Source of the DNA: Nocardioides sp.
GTDB lineage: Bacteria > Actinomycetota > Actinomycetes > Propionibacteriales > Nocardioidaceae
NCBI GenBank assembly: GCA_037045645.1
Contig: JBAOIH010000001.1
Location: 1-64,000, forward strand
DNA: 64,000 nt
Direction of reading: 5' to 3'
Notes under the pieces: generated by a model
The model's input: the letters and a program-made list of their open reading frames with translations, nothing else
Told to the model about the DNA's origin: nothing
Database searches by the model: none
Position numbers and translations under genes: made by a program
Shown: positions 16,779-26,068 of the stretch, piece after piece
How positions within the stretch are numbered: the first letter of the stretch is position 1
How the letters are laid out: each line of letters begins with the position of its first letter

Positions 16779-17120
16779 CTATCTCGCTCGTTGACGGATG
16801 TCGAGCAGGCTGGCCAGTGCGGTCAAAGCGTCTGGCTTGATCCAGTAGTAGACGTACGTCCCACGCCGCTCGCAGTCCACGAGCCCGGCCGAGCGCAGCA
16901 CTTTGAGGTGATGCGAGATCGTCGCGCCCGATAGGTCGAAGGCCGGCGTGATGTCACAGACGCAGAGCTCGGGGCAGGCCGCGATCATCGAGGTCATCCG
17001 CAGCCGGACCGGGTCGCCGAGTGCCTTGAACATCGGTGCCAGTCGATCCGCCTCGGCTGCGCTGACTGCCGAGATGCCCATCGGGCAGCATTCCAGCTCA
17101 CCGGGCTCGCACGAGGTCAC
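16779..17120 (-). CDS. arsR: ArsR-family arsenic-responsive repressor
   Basis: 113 residues, winged-helix ArsR/SmtB repressor. The segment PELCVCDI near residue 50 carries the CxC metalloid site of ArsR proteins; the recognition region follows as DLSGATISHHLKVLRSAGLVDCERRG. It is divergent from acr3 with 73 bp between them, where a perfect inverted repeat forms the likely operator. It should repress the acr3-arsC genes and itself until arsenite or antimonite binds. Confidence 0.9.
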   Translation of the reverse strand: MTSCEPGELECCPMGISAVSAAEADRLAPMFKALGDPVRLRMTSMIAACPELCVCDITPAFDLSGATISHHLKVLRSAGLVDCERRGTYVYYWIKPDALTALASLLDIRQRAR

Positions 17121-17139
17121 CCGTCTATCTTGACAGACT

Positions 17140-17167
17140 TCGAATCAGGCTACGAGACTTGATTCGA
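17140..17167. promoter_or_regulatory. Probable ArsR operator
   Basis: Perfect inverted repeat TCGAATCA-N12-TGATTCGA between the arsR and acr3 starts. A TTGACA-like box lies just before it at 17130-17135. The ATCA...TTGAT core resembles ArsR-type sites. Confidence 0.6.
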
Positions 17168-17193
17168 TATCCATCGAGACAACAGAGCAGGGC

Positions 17194-18258
17194 ATGACCA
17201 CCGACACCGACGTCCACCACGTCACTGCGCGCCTGTCCACTCTCGACCGTTTCCTCCCGCTCTGGATCGGGCTGGCGATGGCAGCGGGCCTGCTGCTGGG
17301 CCGCCTCGTCCCCGACCTGGACACCGCGCTGAGCAGGATCGAGATCGACGGCATCTCACTGCCGATCGCGATCGGCCTGCTGGTGATGATGTACCCCGTC
17401 CTCGCCAAAGTCCGCTACGACCGCATCGACGACGTCGCCCGGGACACCCGCCTGATGGCGGCGTCACTCGTGCTCAACTGGGTCGTCGGGCCGGCGTTGA
17501 TGTTTGCCCTGGCGTGGCTGCTGTTGCCGGACCTGCCCGAATACCGCACCGGTTTGATCATCGTCGGGCTCGCCCGCTGCATCGCCATGGTGATCATCTG
17601 GAACGACCTCGCCTGCGGCGATCGCGAAGCCGCGGCCGTCCTGGTCGCGCTCAACTCCGTCTTCCAGGTGATCGCGTTCGCCGGTCTCGGCTGGTTCTAT
17701 CTCGAGGTGTTGCCGGGTTGGCTCGGTCTGGCCCAAGCCGGGCTCGAGGTCGACACCTGGCAGATCGCCAAGTCCGTACTGATATTCCTCGGGATCCCCC
17801 TGCTCGTGGGCTATCTGTCGCGGCGGATCGGCGAACGACGCTGGACCCGCGAGGCGTACGAATCCCGGTTCTTGCCACGTATCGGTCCGTGGGCGCTCTA
17901 TGGCCTGCTCTTCACCATCGTGATCCTCTTCGCCCTGCAGGGCGAGACGATCACCCGCGAGCCGGGCCACGTCGCGCGGATCGCGCTGCCCTTGCTGGCG
18001 TACTTCGCGCTGATGTGGGGCGGTGGCTATCTGCTGGGTCGGGCGCTGGGGTTGTCGTACGCACGCACGACCACGCTGGCGTTCACCGCCGCCGGCAACA
18101 ACTTCGAACTCGCCATCGCCGTCGCGATCGCCACCTTCGGTGTCACCAGCGGCCAGGCGCTGGCCGGTGTCGTCGGCCCGCTCATCGAGGTGCCGGTGCT
18201 GGTCGCTTTGGTGTACGTCAGCCTCGCCTTGCGCGATCGATTCCAGGAGTCCCGATGA
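17194..18258 (+). CDS. acr3: Arsenite efflux permease, ACR3 family
   Basis: 354 residues with about ten membrane helices; exports arsenite across the cytoplasmic membrane. The family motifs are present: the conserved cysteine in GLARCIAMVIIWNDLA (about residue 130) and GNNFELAIAVAIATFG with the conserved glutamate (about residue 304). It overlaps arsC by ATGA and is divergent from arsR, an ordinary ars operon. Codon use is like the surrounding chromosome, unlike the island to the left. Confidence 0.93.
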   Translation: MTTDTDVHHVTARLSTLDRFLPLWIGLAMAAGLLLGRLVPDLDTALSRIEIDGISLPIAIGLLVMMYPVLAKVRYDRIDDVARDTRLMAASLVLNWVVGPALMFALAWLLLPDLPEYRTGLIIVGLARCIAMVIIWNDLACGDREAAAVLVALNSVFQVIAFAGLGWFYLEVLPGWLGLAQAGLEVDTWQIAKSVLIFLGIPLLVGYLSRRIGERRWTREAYESRFLPRIGPWALYGLLFTIVILFALQGETITREPGHVARIALPLLAYFALMWGGGYLLGRALGLSYARTTTLAFTAAGNNFELAIAVAIATFGVTSGQALAGVVGPLIEVPVLVALVYVSLALRDRFQESR

Positions 18259-18659
18259 CCAACCCCACCGTCCTGTTCGTCTGCGTCCACAACGCGGGGC
18301 GCTCCCAGATGGCTGCCGGCTGGCTAGAGCATCTGGCCGGAGATCGGATCGAAGTCTTGTCGGCAGGCTCCGCGCCGGCTGATCAGATCAACCCCAAGGC
18401 GATCGAGGCGATGGCCGAGGTCGGCGTCGACATCGCCGCCGGTCACCCCAAGGTGCTCACGGACGAGGCCGTCCAGGTCAGCGATGTGGTGATCACGATG
18501 GGGTGTGGCGATGCCTGCCCGTTCTATCCCGGCAAGCGTTATGAGGACTGGCAACTCGACGACCCGGCAGGCCAGGGCCTGGAGGCCGTACGCCCGATCC
18601 GCGACGAGATCAAGACTCGCGTGGAGCAGTTGATCGCCAGCCTGGAGCCGCGCCACTAA
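18255..18659 (+). CDS. arsC: Arsenate reductase, low-molecular-weight phosphatase type
   Basis: 134 residues, reduces arsenate to arsenite for export by Acr3. The active-site loop CVHNAGRS (Cx5R) is near the N-terminus, further cysteines are in MGCGDACPFYPG, and DWQLDDPAGQG carries the aspartate. The start ATG overlaps the acr3 stop (ATGA). Whether it uses thioredoxin or mycothiol cannot be read from the sequence. Confidence 0.92.
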   Translation: MTNPTVLFVCVHNAGRSQMAAGWLEHLAGDRIEVLSAGSAPADQINPKAIEAMAEVGVDIAAGHPKVLTDEAVQVSDVVITMGCGDACPFYPGKRYEDWQLDDPAGQGLEAVRPIRDEIKTRVEQLIASLEPRH

Positions 18660-18668
18660 TCTCCGTCC

Positions 18669-20345
18669 ATGCCGAGCCGCCTGATCCCCGAATGGGTACG
18701 CGGCTATGAGCGAGGCTGGCTGCGCGGTGACGTCGTCGCGGGCGTCACCGTCGCGGCGTACGCGATCCCGCAAGTCATGGCGTACGCCGAGGTCGCGGGC
18801 CTCAACGCGGTCGTGGGGCTGTGGGCGCTCGCGGGGGGACTGCTGGCGTACACACTCGTGGGTTCCTCACGCACTCTCAGCGTCGGCCCCGAGTCGACGA
18901 CCTCGCTGATGACCGCCGCCGCGATCGGTGCGGCCGTCACCACGCCGGATGAGTACGCCTCGCTGGCGGTCGCGTTGTGTTTCATCGTCGCGGGCATCTG
19001 TGCACTGGCCTGGGCTGGCGGTCTCGCGCGGATCAGTGACCTACTCAGCCGTCCGGTGATGATCGGCTATATGGCCGGCATCGCGATCGTGATGATCGTG
19101 AGTCAGTACGGCAAACTCACCCAACTCGACATCGAAGGTGACGGGTTCTGGCCAGAGACGCGCTCGCTGATCGAGCAGCGTGCGGACATCCATTGGCCGA
19201 CGTTGATCCTGGGCGTCAGCTTGGCGCTGGCGATGATCGTGGCCAACCGGGTCTGGACCAAAGCGCCGGTGGCGCTGGTGGGCATGCTCGTCGCGACCGC
19301 GTTAGTGGCCTGGACGCCGTTGCGCGAGCAAGGGCTGGCGAGCATCGGCCACATTGCGCCTGGATTTCCGAGCCCGACCGTCCCGCATTTGAGTGTCGAC
19401 TCGGTCGTATCGCTGCTCGTCCCCGCGCTCGCGGTGGCGCTGGTCGCGTTCTCCGACAACATTCTCACCGCGCGGGCGTTCGCCGGTGACCCCAACGAGA
19501 TCGACAGTCGTCGCGAACTGCTGGCATTGAGCGCAGCCAACGTCGGCTCCGGATTGATGCAGGGCTTCCCGGTGTCCAGCAGTGGCAGTCGTACGGCCAT
19601 CTCCTCGGCCGTGGGCGCCAAGAGCCAGGCGGCAGGGGTCTTCACCGTGTTGGCGATCGCGCTGGCGATCCTCACGGTGCGGCCAGTGCTCCAGGAGTTT
19701 CCCAACGCAGCGCTTGGCGCGGTCGTGGTCTATGCCGCGACCAAGTTGATCGAGGTTGGTGAGTTCCGGCGAATCTGGTCGTTCCGGCACAGTGAGTTCC
19801 TGATCGCCATCGCCACGACTCTCGGAGTCCTGGCTTTCGGCATCCTCGAAGGCATCCTGGTCGCCGTCGCGCTGTCGCTTGGAGACCTGCTGCGGCGGGT
19901 GGCACGCCCGCACGATTCGGTGCTCGGGTTTGTGCCCGGCGTGGCCGGGATGCACGACATCGACGACTACCCCGAGGCGACCACGATCCCTGGGCTGATG
20001 GTCTATCGCTATGACTCACCGCTGTTCTTCGCCAACGCGGAGGACTTCAGGGCACGCGCGTTGCGGGCGGTGCACAAGGCAGAGCAACCGGTCGAATGGT
20101 TCGTCTTGAACGCCGAGGCGATCATCGAGATCGACGTGACCGCCGCAGACGCACTCGAAAGTCTCCGTCAACACCTGACTGGAGAGGGCGTCGTGTTCGC
20201 GATCGCGCGCCTCAAACAGGATCTCCGTGACGAACTCAAGGCGAGTGGTCTTCTCGAACGCGTCACCGAGGAGCGGATCTTCCCGACCCTGCCGACGGCG
20301 GTTCAGGCGTACGAAGCATCGCGCGGGCTCGGCCCGCCGCCGTAA
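18669..20345 (+). CDS. SulP-family anion transporter with STAS domain
   Basis: 558 residues. An N-terminal membrane part of about 12 helices (VTVAAYAIPQVMAYAEVAG is the typical first-helix pattern) is followed by a cytoplasmic STAS domain from about residue 440 (VYRYDSPLFFANAEDF, then AEAIIEIDVTAADAL). It probably carries sulfate or bicarbonate. It follows arsC by nine bases and may be co-transcribed with the ars genes; oxyanion uptake next to arsenic genes is plausible, but substrate and regulation are not shown. Confidence 0.9.
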   Translation: MPSRLIPEWVRGYERGWLRGDVVAGVTVAAYAIPQVMAYAEVAGLNAVVGLWALAGGLLAYTLVGSSRTLSVGPESTTSLMTAAAIGAAVTTPDEYASLAVALCFIVAGICALAWAGGLARISDLLSRPVMIGYMAGIAIVMIVSQYGKLTQLDIEGDGFWPETRSLIEQRADIHWPTLILGVSLALAMIVANRVWTKAPVALVGMLVATALVAWTPLREQGLASIGHIAPGFPSPTVPHLSVDSVVSLLVPALAVALVAFSDNILTARAFAGDPNEIDSRRELLALSAANVGSGLMQGFPVSSSGSRTAISSAVGAKSQAAGVFTVLAIALAILTVRPVLQEFPNAALGAVVVYAATKLIEVGEFRRIWSFRHSEFLIAIATTLGVLAFGILEGILVAVALSLGDLLRRVARPHDSVLGFVPGVAGMHDIDDYPEATTIPGLMVYRYDSPLFFANAEDFRARALRAVHKAEQPVEWFVLNAEAIIEIDVTAADALESLRQHLTGEGVVFAIARLKQDLRDELKASGLLERVTEERIFPTLPTAVQAYEASRGLGPPP

Positions 20346-20414
20346 CCCGATGTGCGCCTGGCTCAAGATGGGGGGCTTCGGCGGCCCCCAGACACGGTCA
20401 CGAACATCGGGTTA
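20343..20414 (+). terminator. Nested hairpins between sulP and the ureohydrolase gene
   Basis: Inner hairpin GGGGGC (20371-20376)/GCCCCC (20384-20389) with a 7-base loop, inside a perfect 11-base inverted repeat TAACCCGATGT (20343-20353, containing the sulP stop)/ACATCGGGTTA (20404-20414). Likely a terminator; a regulatory RNA for the next gene is possible but unsupported. Confidence 0.55.
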
Positions 20415-20446
20415 CAAGTCCCGCCTCGGCCCGCTAGCGTCCGAGC

Positions 20447-21502
20447 ATGGCCAACATCGGCAACCTCTTCGGACCCGACTTCACCTTCCTCGGCGTCGAC
20501 CGGGCCGACCTGGACGATCCGGCTACCTATCAAGACGCGGACGTGGTCATCGTGGGTGCGCCGTTCGACGGGGGTACGTCCTATCGCTCGGGTGCTCGCT
20601 TCGGCCCGCAGGCGATCCGCGGCACGGACTATCTTCCGCACGACGGCTCGCGCCCCAGCCTGGCTCTGAGAACCGATGCGCTTCAAGATCTGCGCATCGT
20701 CGACGTCGGGGACGTCGAGGTCTATGCAGGCGAGATCCAGCGTTCGCTTGGGCAGATCCGCGAGGCCGTCGCCAAGATCGCCGCGTCGGGGGCCATCCCG
20801 GTGGTGCTCGGCGGCGACCACTCGATCACGTACGCCGACTGCTCGGGCATCGCCGACGTCGTCGGCAACGGGCGGATCAGCCTGGTGCACTTCGACGCGC
20901 ACGCCGACACGGGCTATTCGGACTTCGGCTCGCTGTGGGGTCACGGCCAGCCGATGCGGCGGCTGATCGAGTCAGGTGCGGTGCGCGGCGACAGGTTCCT
21001 TCAGATCGGCCTGCGCGGCTATTGGCCCGGTCCCGAGACGTTGGGCTGGATGGCCGACCAGCGGATGCGGTCTTATGAGATGACCGAGATCGGCGAGCGC
21101 GGGCTCAAGACCGTGCTGGCTGAGGCCGGTCGGACCGCGACCGACGACACCGATGGAGTGTTCCTCAGCGTCGATATCGACGTATGCGATCCCGGCCACG
21201 CGCCCGGGACGGGCACACCGGAGCCGGGTGGGTTGACGGCGCGCGAGTTGCTGGATTCCGTACGCCACCTGTGCCTGGAACTGCCGATCGTGGGGATCGA
21301 CGTCGTCGAGGTCGCCCCGGCGTACGACCACGCGGACATCACTGCTGCGTTGGCCAACCGGGTGGTCCTCGAAGCGCTCTCGGCGATCGCACGGCGTCGC
21401 CAGGATCAGGCGAACGGCACCAAGTGGGATCCTGCGAAGCCGCTGCTGGACGATCGCGTCGCCCCGGTCCCCGAGGGGGAGGTCCACGGGCATCAGCACT
21501 GA
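20447..21502 (+). CDS. speB: Agmatinase/arginase-family ureohydrolase
   Basis: 351 residues, hydrolyses a guanidino compound (agmatine or similar) to an amine and urea with two Mn ions. The metal-binding motifs are complete: GGDHSITYAD, HFDAHADTGY and LSVDIDVCDPGHAPG, then the usual GTGTPEPGGLTAREL. The last residues (EVHGHQH) are histidine-rich. It stands alone between two terminators. The substrate could also be guanidinobutyrate or guanidine; speB is the family name only. Confidence 0.88.
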   Translation: MANIGNLFGPDFTFLGVDRADLDDPATYQDADVVIVGAPFDGGTSYRSGARFGPQAIRGTDYLPHDGSRPSLALRTDALQDLRIVDVGDVEVYAGEIQRSLGQIREAVAKIAASGAIPVVLGGDHSITYADCSGIADVVGNGRISLVHFDAHADTGYSDFGSLWGHGQPMRRLIESGAVRGDRFLQIGLRGYWPGPETLGWMADQRMRSYEMTEIGERGLKTVLAEAGRTATDDTDGVFLSVDIDVCDPGHAPGTGTPEPGGLTARELLDSVRHLCLELPIVGIDVVEVAPAYDHADITAALANRVVLEALSAIARRRQDQANGTKWDPAKPLLDDRVAPVPEGEVHGHQH

Positions 21503-21504
21503 AC

Positions 21505-21580
21505 TGTGTGACCAAGTTTCGGGGTTCGTTACCTATGCCTTGGTCACACACCGTGAGAGTCCCCGGCCGGCCGGGGACTC
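21505..21580 (+). terminator. Two consecutive palindromes after speB
   Basis: TGTGTGACCAAG (21505-21516)/CTTGGTCACACA (21539-21550) is followed by the perfect 24-base palindrome GAGTCCCCGGCC/GGCCGGGGACTC (21557-21580). The second is a strong terminator; the first, with a 22-base loop, could be an operator or part of the same structure. Confidence 0.6.
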
Positions 21581-21606
21581 CTCACTGCTCGCACTAAACT
21601 CGCGCA

Positions 21607-22485
21607 GTGACCGATTCAGGGACCGACTGGTTCTCCTCGCCCGACGACGCCGCGACTCGCCTGCACCACGTCGGCTATCTGCCCGACACGGCCACGGCTA
21701 CGACCGCGTTCCTCGCCGGTGCGCTGGGCAAGCCGCTGCTCATCGAAGGCCCCGCGGGCGTCGGCAAGACCGAGCTGGCCAAGGCGGTCACCCGCGCGAC
21801 GGGTGCGGATCTCGTACGCCTGCAGTGCTATGAGGGCCTCGACGAGGCGCGGGCTCTGTATGAGTGGAACTACAAGAAGCAACTCCTGCGCATCCAGGCC
21901 AGCGGTGACGACACCGCGTGGGCCGACACTCACGGCGAGATCTTCGCCGAGGAGTTCCTGCTCACCCGACCGCTGCTTACCGCAATTCGCCGCGAGCAGC
22001 CCACCGTGCTGCTCATCGACGAGGTCGACAAGACCGATGTCGAGGTCGAGGGACTGCTGCTCGAAGTCCTCAGCGACTTCCAGGTCACCATCCCCGAGCT
22101 CGGCACGATCACCGCCACGCGCAGGCCGTACGTCGTGCTCACCTCCAATGCGACTCGCGAACTCTCCGAAGCACTCAAGCGCCGCTGCCTCTATCTGCAC
22201 CTCTACTACCCCGACGCCGAGCGTGAACGCGAGATCGTCGTCGGCCAGGTGCCTGGCCTCGACGACGCGCTGGCCGCTCAGTTGGTGACCACGGTCAGCA
22301 GACTGCGCGACCTCGAACTCAAGAAGGCGCCGAGCATCGCCGAGTCCGTCGATTGGGCGCGTACGCTCCTCGCCCTCCAGATCGGCAACCTCGACGAAGC
22401 CGCCGTGGCACAGACGCTCGGGGTCGTCCTCAAGCACGCGTCCGATCAGGAGCGGGCCATCCGCGAACTCAAACTGCGCTCATGA
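21607..22485 (+). CDS. MoxR-family AAA+ ATPase
   Basis: 292 residues. Walker A IEGPAGVGKTELAKA (about residue 38), Walker B VLLIDEVDKTDVEVEG and sensor VVLTSNATRELSEALKRRC are seen. MoxR ATPases act as chaperones that load metal or assemble enzyme complexes, nearly always with a VWA protein, which follows here with an ATGA overlap. GTG start at 21607. The target enzyme is not encoded nearby. Confidence 0.9.
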   Translation: MTDSGTDWFSSPDDAATRLHHVGYLPDTATATTAFLAGALGKPLLIEGPAGVGKTELAKAVTRATGADLVRLQCYEGLDEARALYEWNYKKQLLRIQASGDDTAWADTHGEIFAEEFLLTRPLLTAIRREQPTVLLIDEVDKTDVEVEGLLLEVLSDFQVTIPELGTITATRRPYVVLTSNATRELSEALKRRCLYLHLYYPDAEREREIVVGQVPGLDDALAAQLVTTVSRLRDLELKKAPSIAESVDWARTLLALQIGNLDEAAVAQTLGVVLKHASDQERAIRELKLRS

Positions 22486-23865
22486 GTCTGCTCGACCGCC
22501 ACATCGCGTTCACCGAGGCGCTGCGCGGCGCCGGGGTGAGTGCGAGCCTGGCCGAGGGGCTGGACGCGGTCAAAGGGCTCGGTCGGATCGGCTGGGGTGA
22601 GCGAGACGTCGTACGCGAGGTGTACGCCGCCACGCTGATCAAGCGTCATGCGCAGCGCCCGACCTTCGACGCGCTGTTCGACCTCTACTTCCCCGCTCTG
22701 ATCGGCAGCGGGGTGCAGGCGGATCGGGAAGCCGACCAGGCTGACCGCGCGGAGTCCAGATCATCACGCGACAACGCCGCCGCCCTCCAGGACTTCCGTG
22801 CGCGACTGGAGCAGGCGCTTGCTGACGGTGATCAACAAGCGCTCAACGCGCTGGCTGTCGAGGCGGTCGCGCGCTTCGGCGCGATGCCCGGACGTGGTCC
22901 CGGCTTGTCGAGTTGGTCGGCGTACACCGCTCTGCAGCGAGTGAGCCCCACCGAACTCGCCGACCGACTCGTCCAAGCTTCTCCTGACCGGCCAGCTGAC
23001 CGACGAGGAGGCCGAGCGAGCAGCCCACCAACGCATCGGCGACTTCAGCAGACGCGTCGAGAACGACGCGCGTCGCCGGATCGCGGAGGAGAAGGGCGCC
23101 GAGCACGTCGCCAACGTCGCGCTGCGTCCCACGATCGATCGTCTCGATTTCACCAGTGCCCGCAAGGCCGACCTGGAGGAGATGCGACGCGAGATCTATC
23201 CGCTTGCCCGGCGGCTGGCGACTCGGCTCACCCAGGAACAGCACGCCAAACGCAAGGGCCCGCTCGACTTTCGCCGGACCGTACGCGCCTCGATGTCGAC
23301 CGGCGGCGTCCCTCTCAACACCTTCCACAAACCCAAGCGCCCGCACCGCACCGAGCTCGTCGTGTTGTGCGATGTCTCGGGCAGCGTGGCCAACTTCGCG
23401 CAGTTCACCCTGCTGCTGGTGTTTGCGTTGCGCGACCAGTTCCAGAAGGTGCGCGCGTTCACCTTCGTCGACCACATCCACGAGGTCACCCACCACTTCA
23501 AGCCGGGTGCCGACGTCGCCGACGTGATGACCGATCTCGCGGCGAGCACCGCGCAGGCGGCGTTGTGGGGGCGTACGAACTACGGCCGCGCCTTCACCAA
23601 GTTCGAGGAGTCGTACGCCGATGCGCTCGGCCCCAAGTCCTCGCTGCTGGTCCTAGGTGACGCCCGCAGCAACTACGCCGACCTCCAACTCGACACCCTC
23701 AAGCGGCTCGTCGCCAACACCCGACACCAGTGGTGGCTCAACCCTGAGCACCGTCGGCACTGGGGCACGGGTGACTCTGCTGCGCCGGAGTACGCCGCCC
23801 TCATGGCGATGATCGAGTGCCGCAACCTCACCCAGTTGGGGCAGTTCGTACACGACCTGGTGTGA
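22482..23865 (+). CDS. VWA domain protein, CoxE-like, partner of MoxR (one frameshift)
   Basis: Begins MSLLDRHIAFTEALRGAG in the frame overlapping moxR; the second half continues in the next frame (DEEAERAAHQRIGDF onwards). Removing one A of the pair at 22975-22976 joins them and gives exactly 460 residues. The VWA metal-ion site is visible (VVLCDVSGSVANF, D-x-S-x-S), with WGRTNYGRAF and LLVLGDARSNY further on. Works with MoxR in maturation of another enzyme. The single indel is more likely sequence error than decay, because both halves keep normal codon use. Confidence 0.85.
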
Positions 23866-23870
23866 CCCCG

Positions 23871-25154
23871 TCAGCGCGCAGTGAGAAACCCCGCGTCGAC
23901 GAGCCGCGCCACCTCGGCTCGCAACTCCGGCGCTGTGGCCTCGTCGACCGCGCGACCACCCGCGACGTACGACTGCGGGCCACCGCCGTCGCCGTCGAAG
24001 AGCACCGTCACTCGGTTGGGCAGGCCGTGGCTGATCAGTGAGCCGAGCAGCGCCACCGGGTCCGAACGGTCCTCCAGTGACAAGACGCGGATCGTCTCGG
24101 GCAGGCGATGCACATGCGAGGCGGGGGCGCCCGCGGTGACGATCTGCTCGATGACGAACGGCATTTCCAAACACGCCACATCCACGGCTGCCTGGCCGCC
24201 GCGGGCCGAGCCGACGAGCAGCACGTGCGGGTCATCTGACGCCGCCGTCGCTTCGGCGAGCGCACGTACGACCGCCGCAACGTAGTCCGACTGGTCGCCG
24301 CCCACCACGTGTGCGGCCACCGCGGGACCGGTCAGGAAGGCGATGAAGCGATCGGGGCCCGTCGCGATGACCTGCACCGGATCCTCGACCTTGCTCAACG
24401 CGTCGAGGAGTCTCTCTACGCTGGCCGGCGCATCAGAGCGCGGAGCGGCATCGGATGCCTTCTCCGGAGGTGCCATCCACATGAAGTCACCGGCGATGTC
24501 GCGCAAGGCGCTGGCCGCGTCGACTCGCATCGGCTCGACGCCGACCGCGCGCAGGCCACCGCGTGAGGCGGCCGGACCACCACTCCCGGCCAGGAAGCCG
24601 ACCGTGAGCAGCGAGCGCATCTGCAGGCTCTCCAAGATGCCGCCACCGCCGTTGGCGACGTGGTCGAGCAGATCGGGGTGGTTCTCGGCGAGTTCGTTGA
24701 GGTACGCCGCGACTCCGTCCCGGTCGAGCGCGTCGGTCTCGATCAGCCCGGCTGACACCACCGCGCCGCCGAGTTCGACCTCGGGCGCCAAGAACCCGAT
24801 CGCGCGACCACCGATGGCCCCAAGAGTCTTGTACGCCGCCTCCTGCAGGTCGTCGATCCAGCGATAGGTCAACACGGTGGCCCGCAGCACCAACGCATCC
24901 GCGTCGAGTTCGACCGAGCGCGACAGCAGGCTGTGCTTCCCGGTCGTGGCCAGGCGGATCGCCTCTTCGACCGACTCATAGGTCAGGGGAGAAAGTGCGG
25001 CGGACTCGGTGACATCGGACTCGCGCAGAATGCTGTCGCCCAGCTGGCTCTGCTCGCGCATCCGCTGCCCGGTCGCATCGAAGGAATCGGCCAGCATCAT
25101 CAACTGGTCATAACGATCTGCACGCCGACGCGCGTCCTGGACCTCGTCGCTCAT
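23871..25154 (-). CDS. Alpha/beta-hydrolase-like protein, probable pseudoenzyme (module B)
   Basis: 427 residues, paralogue of the protein at 26588-28054: shared N-terminal half (SPLTYESVEEAIRLATTGK against SPATFAEVEAAILAATSG) and a C-terminal hydrolase-like domain. Where the paralogue has the nucleophile elbow VGHSQGG, this protein reads VGSARGG, so the serine is replaced by alanine, while the following VTAGAP and LEDRSDPVALL remain. It should therefore be inactive as a serine hydrolase. It is last in a three-gene operon, with ATGA overlap to the EspG-like gene. A type VII secretion-linked role is inferred from the neighbours. Confidence 0.6.
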   Translation of the reverse strand: MSDEVQDARRRADRYDQLMMLADSFDATGQRMREQSQLGDSILRESDVTESAALSPLTYESVEEAIRLATTGKHSLLSRSVELDADALVLRATVLTYRWIDDLQEAAYKTLGAIGGRAIGFLAPEVELGGAVVSAGLIETDALDRDGVAAYLNELAENHPDLLDHVANGGGGILESLQMRSLLTVGFLAGSGGPAASRGGLRAVGVEPMRVDAASALRDIAGDFMWMAPPEKASDAAPRSDAPASVERLLDALSKVEDPVQVIATGPDRFIAFLTGPAVAAHVVGGDQSDYVAAVVRALAEATAASDDPHVLLVGSARGGQAAVDVACLEMPFVIEQIVTAGAPASHVHRLPETIRVLSLEDRSDPVALLGSLISHGLPNRVTVLFDGDGGGPQSYVAGGRAVDEATAPELRAEVARLVDAGFLTAR

Positions 25155-26068
25155 CGGCTCACCTTCGACAACACCGGCGCGACGCTGGAGGCCAGGTCGC
25201 CCGGCTCCACCGTGCGGATCTCGACCCTGCTCTCGTCTCCCTCGTGGTGCGGGCGCAATGCCCGCCAGCCGTCCGCGAGCAGCACCCAGGAGACCACACC
25301 GACCGGGACCGACTCCTCGTGGGCGACCCGGCTCATCAGCACGCGCAGTCGGCCGTTGACCTCGTTGTGCAACGCGAGGAGCAGGCCCACCACCTCGGCA
25401 TCGGCGACCGGTCGGCCGTCGCCGTCGATCACCGCACCACTGTGCTGGGACACCAGGGAGGACACCAACTCAGGCCGGCTCCCCGCCGCTTCCGCGGCTG
25501 CGTTGGTCAAGTCGAACGGCAGATCGACCAGAGTGGGAACGCCCGACGCCGACGGTTCGTGTTCCTCGGGCAGGACCGCCACCCGCGCGAGTTCCAGCGG
25601 CCAATGGGTGGCGTCGAACCAGGCGAGATCGAAGACGATGCCGTCCACCGTGGACAACGTCGCGACGGCGCCGGCGACTGCGCGCTGCCAGGACTTGGCT
25701 TGGACGTTGCCCACCCGCAGGTCCAGGTCGACGGCGACGGCCGGTGCAGCAAGGATGCCGAGCGCTCCGGCCACACCGGCGTCGAGGTTGTCATCGACGA
25801 GCAGACCGCGGCGGGCCAGCGTGTCCTGTGGATCGTGCAGTGAGGCGAGCGCGCTGTCGAAGGCGTCGTCGTCGGAGTCCGAGCTCGTCACTCCCAGTCG
25901 TCCGGTGAGTGCGTCCGGCTTGGCAAGTCGTACTTCAAAGGGCAGCGGGGCCTCGCCCAGCAGCGACGCGGCGTACGACAACTCGCGCAGCGTCAGCGTG
26001 ACCCGGCGTGGCAAGGCGTCGAGCAGCGTGGTCACGGGTCGGGGTGAGGTGAGGTCGAAGGTGGTCAC
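25151..26068 (-). CDS. EspG-like type VII secretion-associated protein (module B)
   Basis: 305 residues from the GTG at 26068, which overlaps the upstream stop (GTGA); earlier starts would run back into the WXG-like gene. Pattern of the EspG family: an N-terminal beta/alpha segment with RELSYAASLLGEAPLPF, acidic inserts, and a C-terminal VPVGVVSWVLLADGWRALRP followed by short strands. EspG proteins are cytosolic chaperones for PE/PPE-type substrates of ESX systems. The assignment is by pattern only; the protein is nearly twice as long as its module A counterpart. Confidence 0.45.
   Translation of the reverse strand: MTTFDLTSPRPVTTLLDALPRRVTLTLRELSYAASLLGEAPLPFEVRLAKPDALTGRLGVTSSDSDDDAFDSALASLHDPQDTLARRGLLVDDNLDAGVAGALGILAAPAVAVDLDLRVGNVQAKSWQRAVAGAVATLSTVDGIVFDLAWFDATHWPLELARVAVLPEEHEPSASGVPTLVDLPFDLTNAAAEAAGSRPELVSSLVSQHSGAVIDGDGRPVADAEVVGLLLALHNEVNGRLRVLMSRVAHEESVPVGVVSWVLLADGWRALRPHHEGDESRVEIRTVEPGDLASSVAPVLSKVSR

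Noticed and set aside
16434..16800. A duplicate of the tRNA-Ser(CGA) 3' end as attachment site at the right end of the island
   Set aside because: No copy of the T-arm and acceptor sequence was found there.
20343..20414. Guanidine or other riboswitch before the ureohydrolase gene
   Set aside because: Only simple nested hairpins that include the upstream stop codon; no known riboswitch core was recognised.
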